Shown here in pieces: positions 25,326 through 33,484 of a DNA stretch of 43,195 nucleotides. Position 1 is the first letter of the stretch; each line of letters opens with the position of its first letter. Below the pieces are notes generated by a model. The model was not told the DNA's origin. It was given only the letters and a program-made list of their open reading frames with translations, and made no database searches. The position numbers and the translations under genes are program-made. The stretch spans positions 1 to 43,195 of the forward strand of contig NZ_SMKG01000027.1 of NCBI RefSeq assembly GCF_004348525.1, given 5' to 3'. Source of the DNA: Micromonospora sp. 15K316 (GTDB taxonomy: Bacteria; Actinomycetota; Actinomycetes; Mycobacteriales; Micromonosporaceae).

Positions 25326-26281
25326 GACGCGCTCCCGCGGAGTCGGACCCGGGGATCGACGGCGGCGTAGAGCAGGTCGGCCACGAGGGCGCCGACGACC
25401 GTCGCGATCGAGATGATGACGGTGACCCCGAGCAGGATCGGGAAGTCACGCTTCAGCGCCGCCTGCCAGAACAGCTGCCCCATGCCGGGGAAGTTGAACA
25501 GCGACTCGACGACCAGCGCCCCGCTGAAGAGCGCGGGCAGGTACATGCCGAGCAGCGTGATGACCGGGAAGAGCCCGTTGCGCAGGGTGTGCCGCAGCAC
25601 GACCCGCCGCTCGGAGAGGCCCTTGCTGCGGGCGGTGCGGACGTAGTTCTCGTTGAGGTTGTCGACCATCGTGGAGCGGACGTAGCGCGAGTAGACCGCG
25701 ATGGTGACGATGGCGAGCGTGACCGTGGGCAGCACCAGCCCGGCCGGGTCGGCGAGCACCTCCCCCACCGTGAAGCCCTGCGGGGCCTCGGGCGGCAGGA
25801 GCGGCCACACCTGCGAGAAGAGGATGATCATCATGAGGCCCATGAAGAAGATGGGCGTGGCGTACGCCAGCAGCGACAGCGAGGTGATGGCGTAGTCGGG
25901 CCAGCGGTTGCGGCGGACGGCCTGGATCACCCCGAGCGGGATCGCCAGCACGATGGCGAGCAGGGTCGACAGCAGCGACAGCACCATGGTCTTCGGCAGC
26001 CGCTGGGTGATCGCCTCGACGACCGACTGGTTGAGCTGGTACGAGTAGCCGAGGTCGCCGTGCAGCAGGCGCTGCACGTACATGAGGTACTGCTGGAACC
26101 AGGGCCGGTCGTAGCCCATCTCGTGGTTGAACGCCGCCAGCTGCTCCAGCGTCGCCTCCTTGCCCAGCGTGGCGCGCGCCGCGCCGCCGGGCAGCAGGTG
26201 CAGGATGAGGAACGCGATCACCGTGACGAGCACGACGACGACGAGGGCCTGGCCCAGGCGCGTGATGAGGTACCGGACCAC
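25322..26281 (-). CDS. ABC transporter permease, DppB/OppB type
   Basis: 319 residues from GTG 26281, with GAGGAGGAA eight bases upstream. The N-terminal helix (VRYLITRLGQALVVVVLVTVIAF) and a long outer loop with YDRPWFQQYLMYVQRLLHGDLG are typical of DppB. The coupling loop is near 215-245 (NYVRTARSKGLSERRVVLRHTLRNGLFPVI). It ends with LLYAAVDPRVRL as in the family. It is preceded by the binding-protein gene and a strong hairpin, so its expression is probably lower than that of the binding protein. Confidence 0.95.
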   Translation of the reverse strand: MVRYLITRLGQALVVVVLVTVIAFLILHLLPGGAARATLGKEATLEQLAAFNHEMGYDRPWFQQYLMYVQRLLHGDLGYSYQLNQSVVEAITQRLPKTMVLSLLSTLLAIVLAIPLGVIQAVRRNRWPDYAITSLSLLAYATPIFFMGLMMIILFSQVWPLLPPEAPQGFTVGEVLADPAGLVLPTVTLAIVTIAVYSRYVRSTMVDNLNENYVRTARSKGLSERRVVLRHTLRNGLFPVITLLGMYLPALFSGALVVESLFNFPGMGQLFWQAALKRDFPILLGVTVIISIATVVGALVADLLYAAVDPRVRLRGSAS

Positions 26282-26307
26282 GTGGTCGGTTCCTCCTCCC
26301 CGGTCGG

Positions 26308-26340
26308 GGTCCCGGCGGCGCGGTGCGCGCCGCCGGGACC
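26308..26340 (-). terminator. Perfect 15-bp hairpin inside the ABC operon
   Basis: 15-base arms (26308-26322 and 26326-26340) are exactly complementary with a 3-base loop. It begins 18 bases after the binding-protein stop and ends 26 bases before the permease start. Such hairpins after solute-binding-protein genes stabilise the upstream message or cause partial termination, giving excess binding protein; that role is inferred. Confidence 0.65.
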
Positions 26341-26358
26341 GGGACGATCAGTGATCGG

Positions 26359-28158
26359 TCACTTCCAGGACCAGTCCTGGAAGTACATGAGGTTCATCGG
26401 GTCCTGCGGCTCGACGCCCTGCAGGCCGGAGCGGTACGCCGAGTTCTGGTAGACCGGGTTCGGCATCCAGAGCACCGGCAGGTCCTTGGCGAGGAAGTCG
26501 TTGTACGCCTTGAGCGTGCTCTCGTCGCCGGAGAACTGGGTGGCCTCGATGAGCCGGTCGGCCTCGGCGTTGCTGTAGCTGCCCAGGTTCACCGGGGCGT
26601 CGGTGGCGAAGAGCCGCTCACCGCTGGCGAAGGCCGGGTAGTACCAGCTGCCCTGCGAGCCGAAGAAGGACATGTCCCACGAGCAGGTCGCCTCGGTCGG
26701 CTTGCAGGCCGGGGTGACGGCGACCGAGTCGGGTACCTCCTTGATGGTCAGCTGGATGCCGAGCTTGGACATCTGCGACTTGATCTCGGCGAACATCTTG
26801 GTGGTGGCGGCGAAGCCGGTCTGGCTGGTGACGGTGAGGTTCAGCGGGGTGCCGGCGGCGATGCCCTCGCCGCACTGGTCGGCCCCGGTGCCCGGCGTCT
26901 GGCAGGTGGTCTGCCCGTCCGGGGTCACCTTCCAGCCGTGGCTCTCCAGCAGCTGCTTGGCCTTGGCCGGGTCGAACGAGTAGACGCAACCCGCGCCGTC
27001 GGTGCCGTTGGTGCCCGGCTTCGCCGGCACCGGGCCACAGGTCGGGGCCGCCGTGCCGGACCAGACGACCTTGCTGATGGTCGGCTGGTCGATGAGCATC
27101 TGCATCGCCTGCCGCAGGTACGGCTGCTTGAAGAGCGGCCCGGTCTTCGGGTTGTTGAAGTTCAGCTGCAGGTAGGTGATGGACCAGCCGTACCAGGGCG
27201 AGATCGTGTAGCCCTTGGACTTGAGGTAGCCCTCCTGGGAGACGTTGGCCGCGGGCACGTACCCGTAGTCGACGTCACCGGCGCGCAGCACGTTGAACTG
27301 GGCGTCATCGCTGGTGAACGGCCGGAGCACGACCTTGGCCAGCTTCGGCTTGTCCTCGCCCGAGTACTTCGGCTGGGCGGCGAGGGTCACCTCACCGTTC
27401 GGCACGTACTTCGCCAGCTGCCACGGGCCGCTGTTGACCTTCCACAGCTCGTTGGAGTCGTACGTCTTGAGGTCCTTGGAGGCCGCGGTGAGGAAGTCGA
27501 AGACCTTCTTGGCGCCCTGCGGGGTGCTGGCCAGGTTGCTCACCGTGCCGGTGGCGGAGTCCTTGTCCCAGGCGTGCTGCGGCAGGGGCGTGATGCGGTT
27601 GAGCTGGTTGTCGACGAACCACGCCGTGTTGTAGGCCTGCTTCGTGGTGATCGAGAAGGTCTTGTCGTCCTTGATCGACCACTGCGCGATGTTGTCGGGG
27701 AAGCCGCCGGCCCGGTAGGACGCCCACTTGTCCTTGTTCGCGCTGACCAGGTCGTACCAGAACTGGATGTCCTTGGTGGTGACGGGCTTGCCGTCGGACC
27801 AGGTGTTGTCCTTGAGCGTGATGGTCAGCGTCTTGCCGCCGTCGCTGACCGCGGGCGGCTCGGCCATCGAGCGCTTCGGGTCGATGTTGTAGTGCGCCGT
27901 GCCGTCCAGCTTGTACTGGTACAGCGACCGGTACAGCGCCTGGCCGAAGATGGCGTTCTCGCCCTGCGTGAAGCCGGGGGCCGAGATCGGCAGGATCCAG
28001 TTGGGCGTGCGCAGGGCGACGGTCACGGTGTCCTTGCCCTGGCTGCCGCCGTCCTTCGACGAACCGCCGCCGCAGGCGACCAGGCTCGCCCCGAGGGCGA
28101 GCGCGCCCGCTAGCGCCACCGCGCCACGGAGGGCGCGCCCGGGAAATCTGCTCCTCAT
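26359..28158 (-). CDS. Extracellular solute-binding lipoprotein, family 5 (DppA/OppA type)
   Basis: 599 residues. A lipoprotein signal ends in LVAC with Cys 29 as the acylated residue, followed by a Gly/Ser-rich tether. The SBP family 5 fold is seen in FGQALYRSLYQY, TLTITLKDNTWSDGKPVTTKDIQFW, YGWSITYLQLNF, LRQAMQMLIDQPTISKVVW and the final ALPVLWM-like segment. Two Cys pairs (about residues 385-395 and 415-430, and near 505-515) may form disulfides. ATG 28158 has GAGGAG five bases upstream. The ligand is probably an oligopeptide or amino-sugar conjugate; family 5 proteins also bind oligosaccharides, and the ROK genes next door favour a sugar part. Confidence 0.95.
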   Translation of the reverse strand: MRSRFPGRALRGAVALAGALALGASLVACGGGSSKDGGSQGKDTVTVALRTPNWILPISAPGFTQGENAIFGQALYRSLYQYKLDGTAHYNIDPKRSMAEPPAVSDGGKTLTITLKDNTWSDGKPVTTKDIQFWYDLVSANKDKWASYRAGGFPDNIAQWSIKDDKTFSITTKQAYNTAWFVDNQLNRITPLPQHAWDKDSATGTVSNLASTPQGAKKVFDFLTAASKDLKTYDSNELWKVNSGPWQLAKYVPNGEVTLAAQPKYSGEDKPKLAKVVLRPFTSDDAQFNVLRAGDVDYGYVPAANVSQEGYLKSKGYTISPWYGWSITYLQLNFNNPKTGPLFKQPYLRQAMQMLIDQPTISKVVWSGTAAPTCGPVPAKPGTNGTDGAGCVYSFDPAKAKQLLESHGWKVTPDGQTTCQTPGTGADQCGEGIAAGTPLNLTVTSQTGFAATTKMFAEIKSQMSKLGIQLTIKEVPDSVAVTPACKPTEATCSWDMSFFGSQGSWYYPAFASGERLFATDAPVNLGSYSNAEADRLIEATQFSGDESTLKAYNDFLAKDLPVLWMPNPVYQNSAYRSGLQGVEPQDPMNLMYFQDWSWK

Positions 28159-28260
28159 GAGTCTCCTCGATTGATGTGCACGTGCCCCGCGTCTCCGGGC
28201 GCTGGCGGCGTTGCCACAGGTCCCGCCGCCTGGTGCCGCTCCTCGACGATCAACGCGGAG

Positions 28261-28289
28261 AATCTATCCACGCCGAAGTTCCGAGTCAA
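28261..28289 (-). promoter_or_regulatory. Sigma-70-type promoter of the ABC operon
   Basis: Reading on the minus strand, TTGACT (28289-28284), 17 bp, then TAGATT (28266-28261). Both boxes and spacing fit the main vegetative sigma. Transcription would start near 28254, giving a leader of about 95 bases before ATG 28158. Confidence 0.7.
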
Positions 28290-28300
28290 CGAAAAGTTCC
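28275..28300. promoter_or_regulatory. Direct repeat AAGTTCC, candidate operator
   Basis: AAGTTCC occurs at 28276-28282 and again at 28294-28300, 18 bp apart, so on nearly the same face of the helix two turns away. The pair straddles the -35 box of the ABC promoter and lies between the two divergent genes. Binding of the ROK regulator here would repress the transporter. Inference only. Confidence 0.35.
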
Positions 28301-28304
28301 CTCT

Positions 28305-28333
28305 TTATTCGCAGACTTTGGCCGGGCTATGAT
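28305..28333 (+). promoter_or_regulatory. Possible promoter of the ROK regulator operon
   Basis: TATGAT (28328-28333) is a good -10. The -35 is weak: TTATTC at 28305-28310 with 17 bp between. The leader to TTG 28456 would be about 115 bases and holds a palindrome CGATGCATCG (28343-28352). Confidence 0.4.
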
Positions 28334-28455
28334 CGAAGTCGGCGATGCATCGAAAGATGCTCTTCCGCGCGGACTCCCGGAGCGCCACCTTGCTTTGGCC
28401 CTGCGACACACTGAGGCTGCGGCGCCGGAGGACCGCCCGAACGAGGAGAGACATC

Positions 28456-29601
28456 TTGGAACCACCGATCTCCGCCACTCTGCGCGATCAGACCCTCGAT
28501 CTCCTGGCCAGCGGCGCGGCCAGCTCCCGCGCGGACCTCGTCGAGGCGCTCCAGGTCGCCCCCTCGACCGTCACCACCGTGGTGCGTCGGCTGCTGGAGG
28601 AGGGCGTGATCCTGGAGGAGGGCGTCGGTCGGTCCACCGGCGGACGCCGCCCCCGCATCCTGCGCCTGCGGGACACCGACGGGTTCCTCGCCGTCGCGGA
28701 GCTGGGCGGCCGGCACGCCCGGGTGGGATTGTGCGCACCCGGCGGCGGGCTCCGCGCGACCGAGGAGGTGGCGATCGACATCGCCGCCGGGCCCGGCGAG
28801 GTCTTCGACGTCGTCGCGGCGACGGTCGCGCGGCTGCAGACGGCGACCGCGCCCGGCCAGCCGCTGCTCGGGCTCGGCGTAGCCCTGCCCGGCCCGGTCG
28901 AGTTCCCCCACGGGCGCCTGGTCGGTCCGGCCCGGATGCCCGGCTGGAGCGGCCTCGACGCCAGGTCCGACCTCACCGCCCGCTTCCAGGTGCCGGTCGT
29001 GGTCGACAACGACGCCAAGGCGGCGGCCATCGGCGAGTACGTCACCCGGGGCCGGGAGTCCGGCGACATGGTCTACGTCAAGGCGGGCACCGGCATCGGC
29101 GCCTGCCTGGTCAGCGGCGGGCAGATCTACCGGGGCGGTCGTGGCCTCAGCGGCGACGTCACCCACGTACGGGTGGCGGACAGCGGCGAGCGGCACTGCT
29201 CCTGCGGCAGCCGGGGCTGCCTGGAGACCGTCGCCAGCGGTGCCGCGCTGGCCCGCCAGCTGGCCGAACAGGGCTCCTCGGCGACCACGGTCCGTGAGAT
29301 CGTGACGGCCGTCGGCGACGCCGACCCGACCGTGGTGACCATGGTGCGCCACGCCGGCGGGCTGCTCGGGGTGGCCCTCTCCGGGCTGGTCAACTTCCTC
29401 AACCCCGACAGCGTCGTCATCGGCGGCGCCCTCTCCAGCCTCGACGTCTACGTGGCCGCGACCCGCGGAATGCTCTACGAGCGCTGCCTGCCGTCGATGA
29501 CCCAGTCCCTCACCATCGAAGCCAGCGTGGCGGGCCCCGATGCGGCCCTGGTCGGCCTCGGGCACCTGCTGCGCACGACCGCCGACGTACGACTCTCCTG
29601 A
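28456..29601 (+). CDS. ROK-family transcriptional regulator
   Basis: 381 residues from TTG 28456, chosen because GAGGAGAG lies six bases upstream and the helix-turn-helix begins soon after; the frame is open to ATG 28345 without a ribosome site. The winged HTH covers about 5-65 (LRDQTLDLLASG, SSRADLVEALQVAPSTVTTVV). The ROK domain follows: DNDA at 184-187 with the catalytic-type Asp 186, and the zinc motif with His 247 nearby and Cys 248, 250 and 255 (CSCGSRGCLE). It is divergent from the ABC operon and first in an operon with MlrC-type and kinase genes. It probably senses a sugar or sugar phosphate made by the pathway. Confidence 0.93.
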   Translation: MEPPISATLRDQTLDLLASGAASSRADLVEALQVAPSTVTTVVRRLLEEGVILEEGVGRSTGGRRPRILRLRDTDGFLAVAELGGRHARVGLCAPGGGLRATEEVAIDIAAGPGEVFDVVAATVARLQTATAPGQPLLGLGVALPGPVEFPHGRLVGPARMPGWSGLDARSDLTARFQVPVVVDNDAKAAAIGEYVTRGRESGDMVYVKAGTGIGACLVSGGQIYRGGRGLSGDVTHVRVADSGERHCSCGSRGCLETVASGAALARQLAEQGSSATTVREIVTAVGDADPTVVTMVRHAGGLLGVALSGLVNFLNPDSVVIGGALSSLDVYVAATRGMLYERCLPSMTQSLTIEASVAGPDAALVGLGHLLRTTADVRLS

Positions 29602-29614
29602 GGAGCCACCACCC

Positions 29615-31084
29615 GTGTCACGTCCCCTCCGCATCGCCATCGGCGGCATCCACATCGAGTCCAGCACCTTCTCGCCCCACCTGAGCACCGCCGACGACTT
29701 CGAGGTCACCCGGGGCGACACGCTGCTGGCGCGTTACGACTGGCTCTCCCCTGCCCGCCCCTGGGCCGTCGACGTCGAGTGGATCCCGCTCGTGCACGCC
29801 CGGGCCCTGCCCGGCGGGGCGGTGGACCCCTCGACGTACCGGGCCTGGGCCACGGAGCTGGTGGAGAAGCTGGCCGCGGCCGGCCCGCTCGACGGCATGC
29901 TGCTGGACTTCCACGGCGCGATGAGCGTCGTCGGGCTCGACGACGCGGAGGGCGACCTGGTCACGGCGATCCGCACGACGATCGGCCCGGAGCCGTTCGT
30001 CTCCGCGGCGATGGACCTGCACGGCAACGTCTCGAAGGTGCTCTTCGACGCCTGCGACCTGCTCACCTGCTACCGCACCGCCCCGCACGTCGACGTCTGG
30101 GAGACCCGTGAGCGCGCCGCCCGGAACCTGGTCGAGGCGCTGCGTCGGCGGCAGCGCCCGCACAAGGCGCTGGTCCACGTGCCGATCCTGCTGCCGGGTG
30201 AGATGACCAGCACCCGCGAGGAGCCCGCCCGGGGCCTGTACGCGAGGATCCCCGAGGTCGAGGCGCGCGACGGGATCGTGGACGCGGCGATCTGGATCGG
30301 GTTCGCCTGGGCCGATCAGCCGCGCTGCCAGGGCGCCGTCGTCGTCACCGGCACCGACGCCACCGCCACCGCCGAGGCGGCGCGTGAGCTCGGCGGCCAC
30401 TTCTGGTCGGCCCGCGAGGAGTTCGCCTTCGTCGCGCCCACCGGCACGATGGACGAGTGCCTCGACACCGCCCTGGCCGCGGTCGCCGACCCGGCCCGGC
30501 GGCCGTTCTTCATCAGCGACTCGGGTGACAACCCCGGGGCCGGCGGGGCCGACGACGTCACCTTCGCCCTCGGCCGGATGCTGGCCCGCCCCGAGATCCG
30601 CGACGGCTCGCGCCGCGCCGTGTTCGCCTCGCTGGTCGACCCGCAGGCGGTGGCGCAGATCGCCGACCAGCCGCTCGGCGCTCCCGTCCGGGTGACGGTC
30701 GGTGGGCGGATCGACTCCCGTGACCCGGGGCCGCTCCCCCTCGACGGCATCCTGGAGGCGGTCGCCGACGATCCCGACGGCGGACGGTGCGTGAGCGTGC
30801 GGGTCGGCGGCCTCAGCGTTTTCGTCACCTCCCGCCGCATGCAGTACCGCCTGCTGAGCTCCTACACCCGGCTGGGGGTCGCGGTCGACCAGGTCGACCT
30901 CGTCGTGGTGAAGATCGGCTACCTCGAACCCGAACTCTTCGAGGCGGCCGGGGACTGGCTGCTGGCGCTCACTCCGGGCGGCGTCGACCAGGACCTCGTG
31001 CGGCTGCCGTACCAGAACGTGGTGCGACCGATGTTCCCCCTGGACCGCGACTTCACCGCGGACCTCGCCGTGGTGACCGGGTGA
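29615..31084 (+). CDS. M81/MlrC-family hydrolase (microcystinase C-like)
   Basis: 489 residues from GTG 29615, nine bases after GAGGAGCC. The family motifs are all present: GGIHIESSTFSP (His 13, Glu 15), MDLHGNVS (Asp 134, His 136), TAPHVD (His 158), and SGDNPGAGGADD. These match the Asp/His zinc site and the C-terminal domain of MlrC, the enzyme that cuts the linear microcystin tetrapeptide. Most relatives occur in bacteria that never meet microcystin, often beside ABC transporters, so the natural substrate is another amide or peptide. Thirteen bases after the ROK regulator; four bases before the kinase start. It is probably cytoplasmic and acts on the imported compound. Confidence 0.92.
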   Translation: MSRPLRIAIGGIHIESSTFSPHLSTADDFEVTRGDTLLARYDWLSPARPWAVDVEWIPLVHARALPGGAVDPSTYRAWATELVEKLAAAGPLDGMLLDFHGAMSVVGLDDAEGDLVTAIRTTIGPEPFVSAAMDLHGNVSKVLFDACDLLTCYRTAPHVDVWETRERAARNLVEALRRRQRPHKALVHVPILLPGEMTSTREEPARGLYARIPEVEARDGIVDAAIWIGFAWADQPRCQGAVVVTGTDATATAEAARELGGHFWSAREEFAFVAPTGTMDECLDTALAAVADPARRPFFISDSGDNPGAGGADDVTFALGRMLARPEIRDGSRRAVFASLVDPQAVAQIADQPLGAPVRVTVGGRIDSRDPGPLPLDGILEAVADDPDGGRCVSVRVGGLSVFVTSRRMQYRLLSSYTRLGVAVDQVDLVVVKIGYLEPELFEAAGDWLLALTPGGVDQDLVRLPYQNVVRPMFPLDRDFTADLAVVTG

Positions 31085-31088
31085 TCGC

Positions 31089-32054
31089 GTGAGCCAGCCC
31101 GAAGGACGGTGCGTCCTCGCCGTCGACGTCGGAGGGACGACCATCAAGGGAGCCGTCATCGACGAGGAGGGCCGGTTCCGGCACTCGCTCGTCGCGCCGT
31201 CGCAGGCGGACGACGACCCGGTCAAGGCGGTCCGGGCGCTCTGCCTCCAGCTGCGCGCCGACGCGCTGGCTCTCGGCGTCACACCCGCCGCGATCGGAGT
31301 GGTCACGCCCGGCCTCGTCGACGAGGTCGAGGGGGTGGTGCGCTACGCCGCCAACCTGCGGTTCCGGGACGTCCCCCTGCGCGCCCTCGTCACGGACGAC
31401 CTCGGTCTCCCGGTCGCGGTCGGGCACGACGCCCGCGCCGCCGGTGTCGCCGAGGCGGTGGGCGGGGCGGCCCGCGGACTCGACAACTTCCTGCTACTGC
31501 CGCTGGGCACCGGCATCGCCGCGGCCGTGGTGGTGCACGGCGTGCCGGTCTCCGGCGCGACCGCCGCGGCCGGCGAGGTCGGCCACATCCCGGTCTACCC
31601 GGACGGGGAGCCCTGCACGTGCGGCCAGCGGGGGTGCCTGGAGGTGTACGCCTCCGCCGGCGGGCTGGCCCGCCGCTACGCCCGGCTCGGCGGGACGCCG
31701 GGGTCGGACAGCCGAGCCATCGCCGACGCGGTGGCCACCGATCCGCTGGCCCGTAGCGTGTGGGACGACGCCACCCGGGCCCTGGGGACCGCCCTGGCGA
31801 CCCTCACCCTGACCATCGACCCGGCCCGCATCGTCCTCGGGGGTGGGCTGGCGGACGCGGGCGCGCTCTTCTTCGATCCGGTGCGCGACGCCCTCCGGGC
31901 GGCCCTCGCCTGGCGGACCCCGCCACCGGTGCTGCGCTCCGCCTTCGGCGCCCAGGCCGCACAGGTCGGTGCCGCCGTCCTGGCCCGGCGGGAGGCGGGT
32001 CTGCCCGTTCCGGACGCCTGGGGCGCCCCCGAGCAGGTGCCTCCCGCCGGGTGA
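31089..32054 (+). CDS. ROK-family sugar kinase (glucokinase-like)
   Basis: 321 residues from GTG 31089. The phosphate-binding loop AVDVGGTTIKGAVID is at the N-terminus. The active-site segment reads GHDARAAG, with Asp kept and the usual Asn replaced by His. PLGTGIAAAVV follows, and the zinc site is His 166 with Cys 176, 178 and 183 (CTCGQRGCLE). The C-terminal IVLGGGLADAG closes the fold. There is no HTH, so it is an enzyme, probably phosphorylating a hexose or N-acyl amino sugar with ATP. Last gene of the regulator-MlrC-kinase operon. Confidence 0.92.
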   Translation: MSQPEGRCVLAVDVGGTTIKGAVIDEEGRFRHSLVAPSQADDDPVKAVRALCLQLRADALALGVTPAAIGVVTPGLVDEVEGVVRYAANLRFRDVPLRALVTDDLGLPVAVGHDARAAGVAEAVGGAARGLDNFLLLPLGTGIAAAVVVHGVPVSGATAAAGEVGHIPVYPDGEPCTCGQRGCLEVYASAGGLARRYARLGGTPGSDSRAIADAVATDPLARSVWDDATRALGTALATLTLTIDPARIVLGGGLADAGALFFDPVRDALRAALAWRTPPPVLRSAFGAQAAQVGAAVLARREAGLPVPDAWGAPEQVPPAG

Positions 32055-32086
32055 CGGCGGATCGACGGATCCGGGCCGGGGGGCGC

Positions 32087-32545
32087 TCAGCCGCAGTTGC
32101 CCCAGCTGTACCGGCCGGCGCCCTGCCAACTGGTGAAGTACAGAACCTCACCGCTGTACATGACGCACTTGTCGCGGGCGGAGCGCTGGATCGCCGCGTA
32201 GTACTTGTAGTTCCCGGAGTCGTAGACCCAGGAACCGCCCTCCACCCGGATCCCGGCGGAGACCCCGGTCAATGAACCGAGGGCCACCGACTTGAGCGTG
32301 GCGACGCAGTTGTAACCGGTGGCGCTGTTGTACATCAGGTAGGCGTCGCCCACCTTGGTGCCGTCGGAAGCGGTGATCGTCCGGTGGCCGTCACTGGCGT
32401 AGGCCCACGAGCCACCGAAGTCGTTGTTGCACGCCTGGGCGGCGGTGAAGGGATTCGTCGCGGCCTGCGCCGGTGAGGCGAGCGTCACCGCCGCCACGGT
32501 CGCGGCGAGAATCGAGATGGCCAGGCGTCGCGCCGTTCTGCGCAC
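32087..32545 (-). CDS. Secreted spore-associated protein A-like protein
   Basis: 152 residues from GTG 32545, with GGAGG five bases upstream. A Sec signal ends in SPAQAA near residue 29. The mature part has Cys 39, an LMYNSATGYNCVATLK segment, a GSWVYDSGNYKYYA segment, DKCVMYSG and a last NCG, the spacing of Streptomyces SapA-like proteins with two probable disulfides. Function is unknown; SapA is found on spores. Convergent with the kinase gene. Confidence 0.8.
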   Translation of the reverse strand: MRRTARRLAISILAATVAAVTLASPAQAATNPFTAAQACNNDFGGSWAYASDGHRTITASDGTKVGDAYLMYNSATGYNCVATLKSVALGSLTGVSAGIRVEGGSWVYDSGNYKYYAAIQRSARDKCVMYSGEVLYFTSWQGAGRYSWGNCG

Positions 32546-32686
32546 ACAGTCCTCCAAAGGCTCCAGCGCGAAGATCGCGCAGATGAGCCCCCATCATCCC
32601 ACATTGGACGGATATCGAGGGGCCCGCCGGCCGGGAGGTGCCGCCCGACGGCGTCGCACCGGAGCCCTCATGTCGGCAATCCGTCG

Positions 32687-32716
32687 TTGTCCGCCGGGTG
32701 GGCCGCTCCGTAGCGT
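32687..32716 (+). promoter_or_regulatory. Probable promoter of the acetoacetate decarboxylase-like gene
   Basis: TTGTCC (32687-32692), 18 bp, TAGCGT (32711-32716). It would give a leader of about 32 bases that includes the ribosome site GGAAGGGG. Confidence 0.5.
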
Positions 32717-32754
32717 CGCGACTACAGCTCGATGCCACGCGGAAGGGGCCCCTC

Positions 32755-33426
32755 GTGACCGATCTCGTCGCTCCGCAACTCGTCGTGAACAGCAGGATGC
32801 TCTACTTCGGTTGGACACCGGCCGATCCCGAGGCCGTGGCCGCGCTCGTGCCCGACGGGCTCAAGCCGGCGCCCAACCGCCAGGTCTTCATGAACCAGTA
32901 CGTCGTCGACGACGCGGGCCAGACCTCCGGCTTCGGCGCCTACTCGCTGACGTACATCGGGCCGGACCTGTCCGGGGTCGACGCCCCCGACGGGGTCACT
33001 CCGGGTCGCTGGTGGACGCACTACTTCAACTCGAGTCCGGTCGTCCGCGCGTACGCCACCGCCCGCGGCGTGCCCGCGACGGCGGGGACCACCACCATCG
33101 AGGTACGGGGCAAGCGGCTGGTCGCCACCACCGAGGCGGACGGCGTACCGGTGATCAGGGCGACGGCCCGCGTCGGCCGCACCGGTGACGCGGTGAACCG
33201 GGGACAGCTGCGCTACCTCACCCAGCTGGACGGCACGTTCCTCAGCGGCAACTACCCGTTCGTGGCGGAGCCGGTCGATCCCTTCGAGGTGGAGTCGCTG
33301 GAGTTCCTCGAGCCCGAGCACCCGGTGTACGCGCTGCGTCCCGCCGAGCCGCTGGAGGTCGTCTGGGGCTTCTACTCGCCGCGCTCGTCGTTCGCCTACC
33401 CCGGCGGCGAGTCCACGCTCGACTGA
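32755..33426 (+). CDS. Acetoacetate decarboxylase-like protein
   Basis: 223 residues from GTG 32755, with GGAAGGGG six bases upstream. The beta-rich sequence with VVNSRMLYFGWTPADPEAVAALVPDGL, a central FNSSPVV and a late SGNYPFVAEPVDPFEVESLEF segment fits the acetoacetate decarboxylase-like superfamily (also DUF2071-type). The Schiff-base Lys cannot be placed with confidence; Lys in VRGKRLV is one candidate. Substrate unknown. Single gene, convergent with the M28 peptidase over a shared terminator. Confidence 0.65.
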   Translation: MTDLVAPQLVVNSRMLYFGWTPADPEAVAALVPDGLKPAPNRQVFMNQYVVDDAGQTSGFGAYSLTYIGPDLSGVDAPDGVTPGRWWTHYFNSSPVVRAYATARGVPATAGTTTIEVRGKRLVATTEADGVPVIRATARVGRTGDAVNRGQLRYLTQLDGTFLSGNYPFVAEPVDPFEVESLEFLEPEHPVYALRPAEPLEVVWGFYSPRSSFAYPGGESTLD

Positions 33427-33444
33427 ACGTCGCGCTCCCGGGTC

Positions 33445-33478
33445 CCGCCCGTGGCACCAGCTCCGGTGCCACGGGCGG
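33445..33478. terminator. Perfect 14-bp hairpin between convergent genes
   Basis: CCGCCCGTGGCACC (33445-33458) pairs exactly with 33465-33478 around the loop AGCTCC. It lies 18 bases after one stop and 6 before the other, so it serves both genes. Confidence 0.75.
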
Positions 33479-33484
33479 AACGGT

